From Kitagawia praeruptora (Eukaryota > Streptophyta > Magnoliopsida > Apiales > Apiaceae): 64,000 nucleotides of DNA. The position numbers were made by a program, and so were the translations under genes. The stretch spans positions 103,312,501-103,376,500 of the forward strand of contig CM075353.1 in assembly GCA_037693485.1 (NCBI GenBank), in the 5' to 3' direction. Every line of letters starts with the position of its first letter. Within the stretch, counting starts at the first letter, position 1. This document shows positions 10,980-22,689 of this stretch, one piece after another. The notes below the pieces were generated by a model. It did not search any database. It saw only the letters and a list, made by a program, of their open reading frames with translations, and had not been told where the DNA came from.

Positions 10980-12603
10980 ATGCACCTTCTGAACCAAAAA
11001 AAAGAAAGTTCAGAGGAAGGTCAAAAATGGATCATGTGCACACTAGAAGCGAGAAACGGGAAATTGGCTTGAACAATCTCGGGCAACCTATATCTGCTGA
11101 TGATAGGGTGGCTGAATTAAGCAATTTTTTAGGGACAACAGTGAGGGATTTTGTTTCTCTTACCTATGTTAATTGGCATCAAGTTCCTGACAAAGACATC
11201 TTGTGGGAGTATGTCAAGGTAACTCCCTCTATGAACCACATGTAGTACATGTTTAATTTTTACATTTTGTCTATAAGATAGCTAACTTTAGCATAAAATT
11301 TATCCTAGGACAAGTACATCATTCCTGAGGAGGCTAGAGGCTACGTAATGAAAACAATGCGTGATTAGTTTAGGGGTTTCAAATCAAAAATCAAAACAAA
11401 TCACTACCGTCCCTATGAAACCGACGAGGAGAGGATGAAGAATAGGCCTAGGGAGGTTCCTGAAAAAGATTTCAAGATTATTTTACAATATTGGACTGAT
11501 AAAAAAGTTCAGGTAATTTTAAAATTAAATGTTTCATAAGAGTGCATCATTTTTTTAGCATCTGCATTTGATTCTTTATGTCTCTTTGTTTATAGGACAT
11601 TGCTAAAAGAAATGCAGAAGCTCGAAGTCTTTTGACCGAAACACATACAGCTGGGCCTAAGAGTTTCGCCCAAGTCAGCAACAAATTGGTATATTTATTT
11701 ATTTTAATAATTTTTTAATGAGGAAGCTTACTTAATGGATAGATGACCATTTTATGTCTTTTAGTAGTATTTGTTGAAAATATAATAAGTTCTTATTCTA
11801 GAGCCTTTACCACTTTACCAAATTTTATATAATAAGTTATGCCAGTAGAATAGTTGTGTATATTCGGTTATTTTTGGTGAGTTTGCAAAGAAGAGTTTTC
11901 GGATAGTCTAGAGAACTTTGTCTTGCTTGTACTATAAAATCTGTAATGTGGAATATTGATTGATTATTGATGGTCTGTTAGGTTCTGTACAAATGTCTAG
12001 AATCTTTGGTCCATATTTTGTTTTTTTATATAGCCTTACATGTTCTAAAACCTCCCTTATCGTATTTATGCAAGCTAACTGAGAAACTTGAGAAGATGCC
12101 GGCTGATGCTAAGGAACCGCCACCACCAGTAACAGATGCTGAAATTTTTGTTGAAACACGCAAAAGAGATGAAAATCGCGAGTATAAGTTGCCTACTACA
12201 GGGATTAAAGAAAAAGTTGTAAGTGTAGTTTGGGTGATCTTTTAAATAATGAAGTGTTACATATTTTCATTATTTGTGCTAATCGTTCTTCTTACAGTCA
12301 ACTATTAAGAAGATTCTGGATGAGGGAGGAAGCATTGAGGCTGCTAACCAGGCAGTTTATGGTGGGAAGGAACACGCCCGTTCATACCTGCTTGGGAGAC
12401 TCATTCGGAAGAAGCAGCCAAAGGAAAAATCTGCTGCCCCAGCCCCTGCATCAAGTATCTCGGATCAGTACTTGGCAGATTTGACAGAAAAAATTAGGGA
12501 ACAACTTGCACGTGAGATGGATGACAAAGTTAACAAGGTTCGAGAGAATGTCAAGTTGATGATTACTAAGATAGCAGAAAAAAAATCCAGAATTGAAGGT
12601 TGA
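10980..12603 (+). pseudogene. Ptta/En/Spm-type transposase-associated gene, 3' exons, decayed
   Basis: Five exons with GT-AG introns fit one frame: about 10980-11218, 11309-11512, 11596-11688, 12075-12218 and 12298-12603. The product matches the plant Transposase_24 (Ptta/En/Spm) type: a basic start (PKKRKFRGRSK), then WHQVPDKDILWEYV, HTAGPKSFAQV, an acidic Pro-rich linker, KLPTTGIKEKV, and an Ala/Gly-rich segment ending in a coiled coil. Proteins of this type accompany the TNP2-like transposase and are thought to bind subterminal repeats. Exon 2 has an in-frame TAG near 11368. In the last exon an A-run (12577-12585) shifts the frame; the alternative frame stays open to the TGA near 12664. 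The 5' exons are off the element fragment. Intron ends were judged by eye. Confidence 0.75.
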
Positions 12604-12919
12604 TATTGATGAGCTGTTTATTGAGCCATCAGGCAAGGTTTCAAGTGATAATGTTTCTACTTGATATTTGTCAAGGGGAAAGCATTTAGAATATTATGGT
12701 ACTTTATTATGATGATTTGATGACATTTAGAATATTATGGTACTGTGTAATCACTTATTTTGGGTAGATTTGGCAATGGTAAGTTGGTTTATGTCCAACT
12801 TTGACTATGTAATCACTTATTTGGTATGTTTGTGAAGTTGAACAATTTAGTATTTCCTTTTGGCATTTTTGTCTTGCAAATTTTTTCTTAAGGATTTAGC
12901 TGTGATGTTTATATATAGT

Positions 12920-13433
12920 TTATGTAGTTTATGTTGCAATTGTGTAGCTAATATTTAGAAAGTGTTAACTAGAAAATTGTTGGGATAATAAAAAAAAGGT
13001 ATTGCTAAAATATGAAAATTGTTGTAACAAATATATGTTGCCAAAGAAATGGTGATGTTGCTAAATACTGAAAGTGTTTTATCGATTAAATGTTGCAATA
13101 GAGTGGAGAAGGTGTTGCCAAAAAACAAAGTGTTAGATGAACCAATATTGCAATAGGAAAAAATCGATGTTGCCATAGGTCTTTCCCAACATCCCCTTTA
13201 GTGTTGTTATACACCCGAAAGTGTTGGCATAGATGACTAATGCAACATCTTTAGCGATGTGGCCAAAGGGTGGCAAAAGTGTTGGCTACCCACCTAAGGC
13301 CACACGAGCAGATCCAACACCACTGAAATTGGAAAAAGTTTAGCCTTAGACCAATTCCGGGCTTATGGCAACACTTTTCAGGCTTTTTTTACACTTTTTT
13401 TAGGTGTTGCTAAAGAGCATATACGGTGTAGTG
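12920..13433. repeat. Subterminal repeats and right end of CACTA element E
   Basis: About fifteen copies of TGTTGC(C/A/T)A, TGTTGG or the inverse GCAACA/CAACAC, in both orientations, are packed into about 500 bp up to the terminus. Such short motif clusters are the binding sites of the TNPA-like protein in the En/Spm family. The last inner copy is AGGTGTTGCTAAAG at about 13401-13414. I see no coding potential here. Confidence 0.8.
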
Positions 13434-15057
13434 TTTAAGAACTCATCTAGTCTTCTGCAATCCTATAATGAGAAAATTCAAGCTAAACCTAAGGCTGCCA
13501 TTGGACTTTACTATGGCACTCTTAAACAGAGGAAAGGCTAGGCTGTCATTGAAGATGACATAGTTGTTCAGGAGGAAGTGCCTCACATTTTAAAAAAGGC
13601 TGAGACTCCAATTTTTAAAGAATCAACATTTGAAATTGATGAGGATGCCTTACTCATCAAGCAGATGTTGAATGATGAGGATGAGACACAATCCAAAGAA
13701 CAACAAGCATTTTCTAAGAGTGAGAGTGTCATGCCAAAAGCCAAGGAGCCAGTAGGTGATAGGTCTAGACCTAAAAAGTTTGTCAAGTTTGTATCAGCTG
13801 GGAAGAATGAAGCTGAGAAGAAAGTGGCTAAGAAGAAACAGAACAGAAATGGCAAGCTAGGGATTAACAAAGATAACAACTATGCTTATATGCCTAATGC
13901 CCCTAGGAAAACTTGTCAGAATTGTTTCAGTACCAATCAAGTAACTCATGCATGCAAGAAACCTGTTGGTAGTGTGCCCAAACCTTTCTATGATTGTTCT
14001 GTGCCTTTAAGACATAGAGATGCTCCATTTTGTGATAAATTTGACTGTATGCCATGCAATATGAATGTGATGATTAGTTGTTTCAATTTGAGAAGGCAAT
14101 TCATTGATGGTTGTATCAGCCAAAATTCTCACACACACTACACAAGGTCAAAGTCTTCAAGTCCTCCTAGAGCTAGGAAGGTACCTCTGTCACCTAAGTA
14201 TGAAACCTCAGGTTCTAAGACTTCTAACAGTGACAATAAGACTAACACCAAGAAAGTTGATAAGCATGTTTTTTATGATAAAACTGTTTCTAAGTCACAT
14301 GGACCCAAATTTGTTTGGGTACCAAAAGGAGAAGTAATACCTTTGTGTTTGCAGGGCAAAGAAAGTGAAAAGAAGGTCATGTGGATTTTGGACAGTGGAT
14401 GCTCAAATCACATGACTGGTGATATGGCCCTGCTATCACAGTATGAGGAGAAGGCTGGCCCAATGGTTGCTTTTGGAGATGACAGCATGGGTAACACATT
14501 GGGATATGGCAAGTTGAAAGTTGGTAATGTCATCATTGAGGATGTAGCACTAGTCAAGGGACTCAAGCATAATCTGCTAAGTGTTGGTCAGTTTACTGAT
14601 AGAGGATTCAAAGTAGATTTTGACAAAGATGAATGTTTGATCACCCACAAGAAGACTGGTGATTTTGCTCTATCTGGAGTAAGTAAAGGAAGTCTGTTTG
14701 TAGCCAATATGGACTCTGCAAACAAGGACAAAGTTTGTTGCTTCTACTCAAAAGCATCAAATGAAGATTGTTGGCTGTGGCACAAAAGGTTATCACACTT
14801 GAACTTCAAAGCCATTAATTCTCTAGTTGAAAGATAGTTAGTGAGAGGCATGCCCACACTCGAATTCTGTCAAGAAGGAGTGTGTGAGGCTTGTCAAAGA
14901 GGAAAGATGAAAAGATCAAGCCACAAGTCAAAGACAGTGACATCAATAACCAAGCCCCTGCAACTAATTCATATGGATTTGTTTGGGCTTGTCAATATCA
15001 TGTCACTAGGAAGAAAGAGGTATGCCTTGGTGATGGTTGATGATTTTACAAGGTATA
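13434..15057 (+). pseudogene. gag C-terminus, protease and integrase start of element D
   Basis: An open frame runs from the CACTA junction with one TAG near 13540, then stays open to a TAG at 14835-14837, then open again to the A insertion at 15057. It holds the end of gag (NRNGKLGINKDNNYAYMPNAPRK, a region conserved in all families here) and Cys-rich segments in place of standard knuckles. It continues, with no frame change, into the protease (ILDSGCSNHMTG), the pre-integrase zinc-binding region (WHKRLSHLNF, CEACQRGK) and the integrase start (MDLFGLVNIMS). Unlike A, B, C and F, gag and pol share one frame. The protein is cut inside the integrase core by element A. Confidence 0.88.
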
Positions 15058-15799
15058 TGTTAACTTGAATAACTTGTAGAAGGGGGGTTGAATACAAGTT
15101 ATATAATCGTGTCTGATTTTTGCTTGATTATATGAACAAGAATAAACGAATGAATCAAACTCTGTTTGTATTAATAAGATCAAATACAAACTCTACCAAA
15201 GGTGTATAATACCTTTAGCAGCTGCTGACAATATAAATCTCTCTCTCTGTTTGTTTCGAACTCTTGAATACAAACCTTATACAGAGCTATGCACACGAAC
15301 TCACAACACACGCTTGTTCGACTACGACACTTTTACAATGATATTGAGAGAGTATTTATAATGCTACCTATCAACTAATAACAGAAAGATATAATCTATA
15401 CATGACAATGTTCTGCCGTCCAGTTGATAGTTTCCCTCAATAGAAAACTCTTTCCTTCATAATATCTTCTTGCTTGTTCTTCAAACAACGATCCTATTTT
15501 ATAGCACTTGCCAGTTTCTGTAGCATCCATAATGACATCATCAGTAACAAGACCGATATCAGGATTTCATCTTGCATCAGTATCTGATCATCATCAGTAT
15601 TAGACCGTCATCAGGATTTGCTCTTTGTTCCTGACATGTAGTCTCCGATACACTGTTCATTCCTGACTAAACTGTACAGATAACTGTCTTACACATAAAT
15701 CCTATATAAAGTGCTAAATCCTTTATAAGATCAGGATTACAAGAAGCATAATGTGTAAATTCTATTCTTAACATCACAACTTATGAATTATTCCTAACA
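15058..15799 (-). repeat. 3' LTR of element A (742 bp)
   Basis: Begins TGTTAGGAAT and ends TTAACA on minus. It pairs with 36309-37051. A TATA box lies near 15355-15361 on minus. It directly abuts a polypurine tract at 15801. Confidence 0.96.
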
Positions 15800-15800
15800 A

Positions 15801-16090
15801 TCTCCCCCTATTTATGCTTTAAAATCTGAAGCATAAATCTAAGTTGTGGATGTCAAAACATATAACAATACAACCAGAATAGAATTTATGAATGTAGAAT
15901 TATGAAGTTAAGTACCTCCTTCCCAGATGTAGACATTTATCTAGTACTTAGAAGAAAGAATTTTAACTATTAATGTCACTCCTGGTTCTTCTTTTTACTT
16001 CCCTTTGTCTGCTCTTTATCTCCCCCAGCTTTATCTCCCCCAGTCTGGTGATGTTGTTGTTGTTGTCTTTGAATTGTCTTTATCTCCCCC
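15801..16090 (-). promoter_or_regulatory. Polypurine tract plus repeated polypurine tracts of element A
   Basis: The tract next to the 3' LTR reads AGGGGGAGA on minus (15801-15809), the expected primer for plus-strand DNA synthesis. Three further GGGGGAGA copies lie at 16019-16026, 16034-16041 and 16083-16090, inside the 3' end of the env-like ORF. Multiplied polypurine tracts before the 3' LTR are a known hallmark of Sireviruses, which supports that assignment. Confidence 0.85.
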
Positions 16091-16443
16091 TTTTTGACAT
16101 CAGCAACAGTAATTCCAAGAGATTCAGAAACAGAACAAATGATATTCATCAGAACTGCTTGATTTTCCATAATTGTGACTTGGTTATCTTCAAGTGATTG
16201 AAGTCTTGTTTGAATAGCAATTTGAGAATTCTGAATATCTTTCAAAACATCAGAATGAACTTCAATGTTGGAAGTGCTTCTAGTATCTTCAGTATCAGAA
16301 TCAGAAAGAACTGTATCTTCAAATCTTGTAGAAGAAGTTGCTTGAGTTGTATGATATTCAAGTAATAAAACCTGATTAGAAGTATCAACATCTTCATCTT
16401 TCTGATCTGGAACTGAAACATGATCATCATCTCCTTCACCAGT
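15976..16443 (-). pseudogene. C-terminal end of env-like ORF of element A (after the B insertion)
   Basis: The remainder of the env-like ORF of A, cut off from 27869-30721 by element B. From the junction the frame reads an acidic stretch, then a coiled-coil-like segment (IQTRLQSLEDNQVTIMENQ), then a Gln/His-rich and Lys-rich tail (QRQQQQHHQTGG...KGSKKKNQE), ending in a stop at 15976-15978. Part of the basic/polar tail is encoded by the repeated polypurine tracts. The corresponding part of copy C begins at position 1 of the window. Function unknown. Confidence 0.75.
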
Positions 16444-16944
16444 TGTTGCCCAGTAAATAACAATTGTAGAAGGGGGGTTGAATACAATTGTATAAGATTT
16501 TCGACTTTAACAAATAACACAAGTATGAATCAATAACAGCTTTATTAATTCTGATATAAAACTGTTACAAAACTCTCTTAAGAAATCCTTATGTTCTTAA
16601 GAGCTGCTAGGTTACAAGATAAATCGTATAAGCGATTACTTTAATGTAAAACCTAAACTGTGTTTATATAGAGTACACAGTTACACTATCAATTACAAGA
16701 TATTCTAAATCAATTACATATATCTCTGAATGCATATCTTGCATGATAGCTGCATTCCTACAATCTAGGAACCGACATATCAATCTTCCTTGATCTCTGG
16801 TCTGATGAGAATCTTCATGAAATACTGACCAGCTTCTAATCCTGATGATAGTCCAATACTGACGTTGTATTACTGATGACGTCAGCATCAGTATCTGATC
16901 AGTAATGCCCAGATCCTGATCATCACTTGAATCAATATCTAACA
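16444..16944 (-). repeat. 3' LTR of element B (501 bp)
   Basis: Minus-strand ends TGTTAGATAT and GGGCAACA. A TATA-like TATATAAAC lies near 16662-16670 on minus. A perfect TGACGTCA palindrome (bZIP-type site) at 16877-16884 sits within clustered ATCAGTAT / CCTGAT motifs. Polypurine tract GGGGGAGAT abuts it at 16945-16954. Confidence 0.96.
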
Positions 16945-17025
16945 ATCTCCCCCAATTTGTTCTTTATAAAACAAAGCACAAATTCCTTGATTCAAAGATG
17001 TCAAAAACTCAAAACAAAATACCTT

Positions 17026-19056
17026 CTAAAAATCATCAGGAACAGTTTCAGAAATTCTTTGATAAAACAGATTCAACCCCAAGAATTCAGATAACAATTC
17101 TTCTTCCTTGCTTTCAAGAATTTGAATCAGTTTCTTCTTCAGATTTTTGAGTTCTTCATCTTCCTCATTAATCTGATAGATAGCTGCCCTGAGATTCTGA
17201 ATTGAGCTTCTTGGAAGATCTAAGTCACCTAGCAACACATAAGCAATTTCCTTTCCATCTGGATTTAGAGACAGTTGTTCCATGCCTAGATACACTTCTC
17301 TAACAGCTGTACCTTTCTTCATTTCAACCTCTATGTCTCTTAAATTTAAGTACATAGGAATATAATTGCCATCATACCTCGTTCCTCCATCCATAAATCT
17401 CTGTCTAATTGTCCTGTAAATCATGACAAACCAATTATAGTAAACTTCTCTTTCTTTAACATTGATTCTTTTACTTCTGAGAAGATACAGAACATATTTT
17501 AGCTCTTTTGCAGATTTACACAACAATTCATGAATAGAAATCTTCTTCACACTTCTATCTTTCATGAAGTACAACATCTTTTCTATTTTCTTTGCATCAG
17601 CATGACAATCAGCAATGATAGCAACAGCTTCAAGTTTCCGGAGATGATCAACAGTTAACTCATCACCAATCTTGTCAACTAGAGCATGTTGATCAGTTTG
17701 TACAATGAAAATAATCTGTGCACGACTATACCCAATTCCTCCTCTTGTGCCAGATTCCAATCCTTTCAAACCAGATTGCATACTTACCCATTTTGGTGGA
17801 TTTTCAGCAATAAATGTAGTAGACCCTGATTTAACAATCGATAAAGATTCATTAATCAAAGAAGACTCTGTTATCAATCCTGCTGATTTGAAAACAACCG
17901 GTTTTCTATAATCACACTTACTCTTCTCCTTTTTCTTACTCTTCTTCTTCTCATCTGTTGGATAATACTTCTGAGGTTCAGGAACAGATTTATCTTTATC
18001 ATACCATAACTTCCTGTCTGATCTATGAACATTTCTTAAGTAGTCTCTGGTTGTTATCCTTTCTGCTTCTCTAGCTTTAGCTCTGATTTCACTTTCTCTT
18101 TCAAATCTTCTGAAGTTCTCTTGTTCATACTCCAGTGTATCTTCAAAAACTTCCATATTGTGAAATTCAACCACAACTTTAAGAATCATAATCTTAAGTT
18201 CTTTTAAAATTTCAGCTTCTTCAGAATCAGAGACAACATCAGGAATTAAACCAAAGACTGACTTCTCATTAGATGCAGTAGATTTAACAGCTACCTTACT
18301 CTTTCTTTTTAAAGGCAATATCTCCTCTTCAATTTCTTCAGGAGCATTGAATCTATTGTCTGGAGTTAATGCAAGAGATAGTGGAGTTTTCTTCTTTTCA
18401 TTTTCAGAAACATCTTTCAATTTGATTCCACTAGATCTTGTTTGCCTTGTACTTGTTTGAGCAGATAATCTTCCTCTACTTCTGTATCTCCCTCCTCTGC
18501 CTCTTCCTCTTCTTGCAGCAGGAGCTTCATTTGGTTTTGCAATTTCTTCAAAGATCCTGTTCTGTTCTTCTAAGAACTCATCAGTAGTCATGTTTGGATT
18601 TTCTCCAGTAGATAAGATAAGTGCTTTCTCAGCATGATACTGTTGAACTCTTTTATCTTTATGAAACAGTTTAAGAACACGACCATCCCCAGTGTCAAGT
18701 TCATGAAACAGATTAGCAGCATCTTCATCCTGTTCCACATACACATCATCCTCAGGAATGGTTGACAGAGTTTGACCAGGTGTCACGAACTGTTCTTCTT
18801 TTGGATTCTGAGATTGCATCATTGTTGTTACTGTCTTCTTACCAGATCTAGAAACATGAGTTGACTGCCTAGTCTGAGTATTAGATCTCTTTGTTACTAA
18901 AGCAGCATCAGAGGTTTCAACTTTATGTGACTTAGCACCACCATCATTTCCAGAATTATCATCATCCTTTTGTACAGCTGGATTAGGTGAGCATTTTGTT
19001 TTGACTATCTTCTCCCCCTTTTTGACATCGACATCTTCTTCAATGAAGAAAGACAA
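17026..19056 (-). CDS. env-like ORF, distal part, of element B (676 codons)
   Basis: A long open frame after the proximal env-like ORFs of B. Residues 1-110 are acidic and polar. Residues 181-196 are an Arg/Gly-rich patch (RRGRGRGGRYRSRGR), typical of nucleic-acid binding. Residues about 200-400 are charged, with a long helix around 295-345. The C-terminal 250 residues look globular and end with an acidic, coiled-coil-like stretch (EEDEELKNLKKKL). It overlaps the upstream ORF (19005-19874) by 52 bases in another frame, at an AAAAAGGGGGAGAAG run. This could be a frameshift from mutation or a programmed one. A, C and D lack the RG patch in what I can see. No catalytic motif found. Confidence 0.7.
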   Translation of the reverse strand: MSFFIEEDVDVKKGEKIVKTKCSPNPAVQKDDDNSGNDGGAKSHKVETSDAALVTKRSNTQTRQSTHVSRSGKKTVTTMMQSQNPKEEQFVTPGQTLSTIPEDDVYVEQDEDAANLFHELDTGDGRVLKLFHKDKRVQQYHAEKALILSTGENPNMTTDEFLEEQNRIFEEIAKPNEAPAARRGRGRGGRYRSRGRLSAQTSTRQTRSSGIKLKDVSENEKKKTPLSLALTPDNRFNAPEEIEEEILPLKRKSKVAVKSTASNEKSVFGLIPDVVSDSEEAEILKELKIMILKVVVEFHNMEVFEDTLEYEQENFRRFERESEIRAKAREAERITTRDYLRNVHRSDRKLWYDKDKSVPEPQKYYPTDEKKKSKKKEKSKCDYRKPVVFKSAGLITESSLINESLSIVKSGSTTFIAENPPKWVSMQSGLKGLESGTRGGIGYSRAQIIFIVQTDQHALVDKIGDELTVDHLRKLEAVAIIADCHADAKKIEKMLYFMKDRSVKKISIHELLCKSAKELKYVLYLLRSKRINVKEREVYYNWFVMIYRTIRQRFMDGGTRYDGNYIPMYLNLRDIEVEMKKGTAVREVYLGMEQLSLNPDGKEIAYVLLGDLDLPRSSIQNLRAAIYQINEEDEELKNLKKKLIQILESKEEELLSEFLGLNLFYQRISETVPDDF

Positions 19057-22000
19057 GTCATTCTGGAATCCATTTTCTTGTCAAGTGCTTTAATATCATC
19101 AGCAAGAAGACGTGCTTGAGAAGCAGTAGCAGATATAGAAACAGATGTTTGAATACCCGCTTGAAATTTATCAGTAACAGCCTTCATAGAGTCAATTTCA
19201 CTCTTCAATCCCTTTGCTAGAAGAGCATTTGTTTTGAGAAGAGCCTTGAGTTCAGGAGTTGGCATCCTCGTGGCAATATGACCAGAATGAAAAAGAGCAT
19301 TTTGAAAATTCATCTCAGCATTCGGTTTATCCCATTCAGTATCCCATTCATATCCCCTTGCAGCTCGAGTATCAGGAGGAAGTATGGAACTGTACTCCCC
19401 TCTGAATTCTTCTTGAGTAACAGACTGCATGCATCTACTCGAAGACCCATAAGTAGATAGGAGACTTGCTTTTATCGCTGCCTGCATTTGAATTGTCTCA
19501 GGATCAGCATTAGCATGATCATCATCATCATCATCTGAGCTATCATCAGCCTCAGGAATTTTATTATCAACATTATCATCAGGATGCATAACACCTTTCA
19601 TTCTCAAATCACCAGTAGATACAGCTGGTGAATCCTGATGTCCTGCAGACAGATTAGTAACATTTCCTAAATCTCTCATTTCTTTTAAAGTGATCTCATC
19701 ACTTCTCACAATGTTACCTAAGTTACTTTCAATAGCAACTTCTACCTCACTAGAAGTTAACAACTTCTCACTCTGTTCTACCTCTCCTTTTGCCAGTTCA
19801 GGAGACTGCCTCTCATCACTCTTCTTTTTCTCTAAATGTTCACTCTCAATCTCACAAGAAAGGTTCTGACTCATTAAATGTGAAGAAATAAGAGGTGGCT
19901 AAGAAGAGTGGTCTGAAGTCATACAAATAGAGGTATCCCTTTTATCAGGTCTATCTGTAATCATACTATCAGTAGTAAAGGAAGTAGAGATAGAGATGTT
20001 ACCTGATGAAGTAGTTAAAGAATCCATTGGCCTTGCTGAAATTGGCTCAATAAGCAATGGAATAAGTGGATCAGTAGTACTTACATCAGGATCGACCACT
20101 GCAACTATAGCATGACTTGCATCAGTATTTGCTACTGATGGTTCTTGTGTAGTCTGAGGTTTTGAAGCTTCTTCAACACTTTGAGTCAAAGGTTCTTGTG
20201 TGCTTCCCTCAAATGCAATGTCAGCAATCACTTCATCACATTCAGCAATGTGCAAATCATGAGCAGCTTTATCTGCCAGACTTCTAGCTAGTTCAATTTC
20301 AATTTCAGAAGCCCCTTGAGCATTGTCAGGAAACTCCCCTGCTGATGTGATTTTGCCAGCATCTTCACTTTGAGAAGATGGTTCTTGTGGGGCAGGAATA
20401 TTCTTGTCTTCACCTTCCCATTGAGAAGATGGTTCTTGTGTGACTATTCCTTCAGAAATGTCTGCACCTACACTTTGAGTAGGTGGTTCTTGTGTGACTG
20501 GATCTCCAATAGCTTCTGAACTCCTTTGAAGTTCAGGTTCTTGTGGGCTAGATCCTCTCAGAGATGACATAGTAGTCCTCTATTTCTTCTGTCTGTGAAA
20601 GACGTTTGCTTCAGCAGTTTTCTCTTCAAGTGGTGAAGGTTTAACACCCAACTGAGCAGCAATAGCATTTAATTGATCGACAGACATCTCAATAATTCTT
20701 CTCTTTGGAGATGCAGATGCTGGAGAATCAGAGATCTCAACAGTCTTCATAGGTGAATTATCAGGAGTAGAGACGTCAGGATTAGCAGTAGCGTCAGGAA
20801 CTGATGATCCATCCTGATTAATAGATACATCAGGATTGCTTTCCATAGCATCAGTAAGATTCAGAAATTCTGTGTGATCAACAAATTTGCCTTTGCTAAT
20901 TAATCTTCTTCTTTTCTTCGGCTTTTCAGAGACAGCCACTTCTCTAGTATCGACAACATCAATCTCCTTCTTCTTCATCAAGACTGATATAGGCATTGTA
21001 TCATCATCAGAATCAGAATCAGAATCAGACACAGCTCTTTGACCAACTTTCCTCTTCACTCCTGTTTCTTTATTCAGACCAGATGTTTCAAGAACCCTTT
21101 GTTCACCCCCTTGTGACTTTATTTGAGAGTGAGTTGGAGTGGAGAAATCCTTTGATCCTGATTGCCTCTTAGACACATCAGATCTAGCTAATTTCTTTGA
21201 TTTTACAACTGATGCCTTTTGTGAGACACCAGAGGTGGTTGACTGTTTAGATAAGTGTTTAGGTTGTGTGCTTGTGTCAGGAATAGGATGTGTAAGGTCC
21301 TGTCCCATAGCACCAGCTGCTGGGCCATATTGAATTGGCATTCTCTCTCTTAAAAGAGACCATACTTCATCAGGAATGTATGGTGTTCCATCAAACTTAT
21401 TTGCCTTATCAGAATTGATTAGACTCTTTATATTGTTTTCTGAGATTTTACATATAGGCAAAATTGTATCATTCTCAAAAACAGCATGAGGACATAAGTG
21501 AGAGAATATTAATTGGAAAAATCTAAGAAAGCAAACATAACCACATTTATCTGCTTTTCTTTCACTTAATGCCTTTAGTATAAAAGACCCATAATCAAAT
21601 GAGAGATCATGAATTAGAGAATACCCAATTTTGGCTGAACCTGTGGGTAAAGCATCAAAATTTGACACTTTATTCAAGAAACATCTGCTGATGGTGTCGA
21701 AGAAGAAATTCCATTCCTTCTTAAGCTTTGTCCTGTAGAGCTCTCCAAACTTCTTTGGCGTACCATTGTAACCCAAACTTACAACATACTCAAGGAGTTT
21801 TGAATCAGGAACTTTGAATACAGGCTTACCAATGATTGATGGTAAGTGTAAGGCTTCAGTGACAATCTCAGGAGTCACATAGTATGTAACATTATCATAT
21901 ATACTCAAAGCTCATCTGAGGCTTTTCTGATGGAAGTCCTTTCCCAAAAACACTTGTGTTCCAAACCTGCATAACAGACTTAAAAGATATCTTGGCAGGT

Positions 22001-22161
22001 TGGGTTAGAGCATAATTGATTGGGCTTGAGGCCAAAAAGTCCTGAATAATGTGGAAATCATTGGGCAAGTCCTGATGATCTAGAACTGCAGTGAAGTTAT
22101 TTGTGTTAAAAGTAACTCCATTGATTACCACCTTGCTGTTCATGAAAGATAAATTCTCCAT
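19005..22161 (-). pseudogene. env-like ORF, proximal part, of element B
   Basis: Starts at the ATG at 22159-22161 (MENLSFMNSK). The N-terminal domain (DLPNDFHIIQDFLASSPINYAL..., LKKEWNFFFDTISRCF) is clearly homologous to those of C, A and D. A frame change near 21900 joins the first 90 residues to the next stretch. In-frame stops at 20580 and 19899 divide the rest, each followed within a few codons by an ATG in the same frame, so they may be mutations or true ORF boundaries. The middle carries a basic KKRRRLISKGK patch and an SDSDSDSDD stretch. Further on come five QEPSSQ/QEPLTQ-like repeats (20165-20560), as in copy A. The last part (19005-19874) ends in a predicted coiled coil. Confidence 0.78.
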
Positions 22162-22689
22162 TGGAATTTCAAACACAAGAATTATGCTAATTTTTAAATT
22201 AGGGTTTGAGAGTGCAAAGACAAAAAGAGAGACGATGTTTTACTAATGGTTTGAGAATAATAAATCAATTAGAAAACTAAATTGATATTTGGACAATACT
22301 TATGATTTCTCAAAGACAGGTGTTAGTAAACCATTCGTTTATACTGGAGTAATGGACCAAATTACGTGAGAGAGTGGTGATGATTGCACGCGTCACGACT
22401 TACATCTGTAACTGTATGTAATAATCAAGTGAAACACACGCGCTTGTATTATTCGAGAAATAAGATTGTGATTAAAATAAAACATGGTAATTTTGTTTTA
22501 AATAAAGAAATTTAAAACATCACAATCGAATAATACCTGGTACTTACACCAGTAATATGAATCGTTTCATATTCTTGTGCCACCCTTCTCTATTTAATCT
22601 TAGAGACTTGTCCACTTACTTCCTTAACCCTTCATTCTCTCTTGAAAGAAAAGTAAGAAAAAACCCTTCACAGCAAAATTTTTACAACA
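22162..22689. promoter_or_regulatory. Divergent spacer of element B with a fold-back sequence
   Basis: Non-coding, AT-rich spacer between the minus-strand env-like ATG and the plus-strand small ORF. An imperfect inverted repeat spans 22446-22536: the left arm GTATTATTCGA...ATTGTGAT pairs with the right arm ATCACAATCGAATAATAC, and the AT-rich inner part also pairs in places. A TATA-like CTATTTAAT lies at about 22588-22597, some 95 bases before the small ORF. Promoter function is inferred. Confidence 0.45.

Larger units (their letters stand above)
10825..13433 (+). mobile_element. CACTA (En/Spm) element E, right-hand part
   Basis: The right terminus is TGTAGTG at 13427-13433, i.e. CACTACACCG read inward. 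It is preceded by about 500 bp of subterminal TGTTGC-type repeats and by a gene of the plant Ptta/En/Spm transposase family. The left part is cut off by element C and should resume beyond the window's left edge. The 3-bp target duplication would be TTT (13434-13436), with D sequence following. It inserted into element D. The end sequence differs from CACTA element G, so the two are separate families. Confidence 0.82.
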
